Assembly: GCA_037447655.1 (NCBI GenBank)
Contig: JBBHKE010002948.1
Coordinates: forward strand, 227,721 to 276,264
DNA length: 48,544 nt
From: Zygnema cylindricum
Taxonomy: Eukaryota > Streptophyta > Zygnematophyceae > Zygnematales > Zygnemataceae
Direction: 5' to 3'
The position numbers and the translations under genes were made by a program. Positions within the stretch are counted from its first letter, which is position 1. The number at the start of each line of letters is the position of its first letter. The notes under the pieces are model-generated. The model was given only the letters and a program-made list of their open reading frames with translations, was not told the origin of the DNA and searched no databases. Below, piece after piece: positions 47,328 through 48,544 of this stretch.

Positions 47328-47787
47328 TATTATTGTGTATTGGTAACCTCTTACCGATAATCGATATATACTTTTACGACCTATCGATAATTGATATATC
47401 GTCTCGATATATCATTGAGAAATTTATAGCGATATTTTATCGATATACAGGTAAAAATAATTATCGCGATAAATGACTTGGTTATTAGTGATTTCTGTAG
47501 GGTCTCATTGGTACGACTCTTTTGTACCGAAGCGCTCCGCAGTCCTTATTGGAGTTCCGTACTTTCCTTCTACAAAGTACGGACTGGATTGCAATACGTG
47601 ACATGACATACTATACACTCTATACATTATAATAGTATGTAGTATATAGAACAAGTGTATAGTAATCCTATACATTTACATATATAACGGCGACCGAGCA
47701 ATACATCGAGCCACTTTGCCATTCAATAACCAATAATATCGGTTATCGGAATTATTACGATAGGAGATATACTGATACACAACACTT
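47328..47787. mobile_element. hAT-like MITE, family A copy 6 (diverged)
   Basis: The ends TATTATTGTGTATTGG and CTGATACACAACACTT and the internal CCGATAATCGATATAT are recognisably family A. The interior has diverged. It lies only about 110 bp from copy 5. Confidence 0.7.
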
Positions 47788-48154
47788 TAAATATACATGA
47801 AATAGTCCTTGAATCTTTTCTTCCGTCTTTGGTCCATTCTTTCCCCTTTTTTCTTTCTCTTCTTTAGTTACTCAAATTTACCTGTGGTGGCACATGAAGG
47901 CATACACCGCACCCCCAAAAAGGTTCGGTAAAGACCTATAACACACGCACAAGAAAATACAAAAAAAAAAATCGCTTTAGTACATTTTTGCCAATCAGAA
48001 ATATGAGAAAAAACATCATAAAGTTTTCCAAAGAGGATATGCGATTTTGTTTCTCTTTTCTTTATGCCATAATGGGCAAATACATACAATAAAAGGGACA
48101 AAACAAAAAGCAAGATACTTAACTGTATATAAGAAACAAAAAAAACATGCATAT

Positions 48155-48312
48155 GAGAGAGAGAGGGAGAGGGAAAGGGAGAGGGAGAGGGAGAGGAAGA
48201 GGGAGAGGGAGAGAGAGGGAGAGGAGAGCGAGAGCGAGAGCGAGAGGGAGAGGAAGAAGGAGAGGGAGAGGGAGAGGGAGAGGAAGAAGGAGAGGGAGAG
48301 GGAGAGGGATAG
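48155..48312 (+). repeat. (GGGAGA)n microsatellite
   Basis: Tandem GAGAGG/GGGAGA units, purine-only on the plus strand, interrupted by GAGAGC units at 48225-48244. Confidence 0.85.
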
Positions 48313-48420
48313 CTCACTGAAGTTTGAAGTAGGGGACTCCCTCGATGCGCGGACCCCTCCGCCATACCGCTGCCAGAGAGAGAAGGACCATCCTGTGAAG
48401 ATGAATAGGAAAAAAGGTCA

Positions 48421-48468
48421 GATCTCCCTCTCTCTCTCTCTCTCCCACCCCCCCCCCCCTCCCCCCCG

Positions 48469-48538
<70 letters not shown>

Positions 48539-48544
48539 ACCCCC
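48421..48544 (+). repeat. (TC)n followed by poly-C to the window end
   Basis: A CT dinucleotide stretch passes into an almost pure C run of about 100 bases that reaches the edge of the window. It may be a real homopolymer or an assembly edge artefact. Confidence 0.85.

Overview
The window is AT-rich nuclear DNA of a eukaryote. Spliced genes with GT-AG introns, a plant-type CUE/coiled-coil protein, a plant-like ATG8 and a Ty1/copia remnant suggest a streptophyte (a land plant or charophyte alga). The species cannot be told from the sequence, and there are no bacterial-style operons.

Genes are sparse. From left to right I can support four. (1) The terminal exon (52-227, +) of a protein whose C-terminus resembles the TPR protein SKI3. 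(2) A complete eight-exon gene (3419-7764, -) for a protein of about 765 residues with an N-terminal CUE ubiquitin-binding domain and a C-terminal coiled coil. It carries one apparent single-base frameshift and one GC-AG intron. (3) The first two exons (15209-15554, +) of a U1A/U2B''-type spliceosomal RRM protein, whose second half I cannot find. (4) A complete five-exon ATG8 gene (32522-34159, -) encoding 120 residues with the ATG4-processable glycine at 117. Each exon junction was checked for splice sites and reading phase.

The rest is repeat-rich. Non-autonomous DNA transposons include a hAT-like family (ends TAGTGTTGTGTATCGG, 8-bp target duplications; six or seven copies), a group inserted at TA with ends CACCGTGAATCG or CACCGTGTATCG (about eleven copies), and a 965-bp Harbinger-like element flanked by TAA. 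Retroelements are a copia RNase H fragment (16911-17453) and a 5'-truncated non-LTR reverse transcriptase (26769-28671, -). The latter sits inside a 31-34-bp satellite (24180-30090) whose units change orientation several times. The right third holds long purine-rich low-complexity tracts (42.9-45.7 kb), and there are pure C/G runs at 37868-37931 and at the right edge.

The genes have unrelated roles (RNA decay, ubiquitin binding, splicing, autophagy) and show no functional clustering. I found no convincing new biological system. The most distinctive features are the inverting satellite with its embedded retroelement, the transposon families, and the lesion in the CUE gene.
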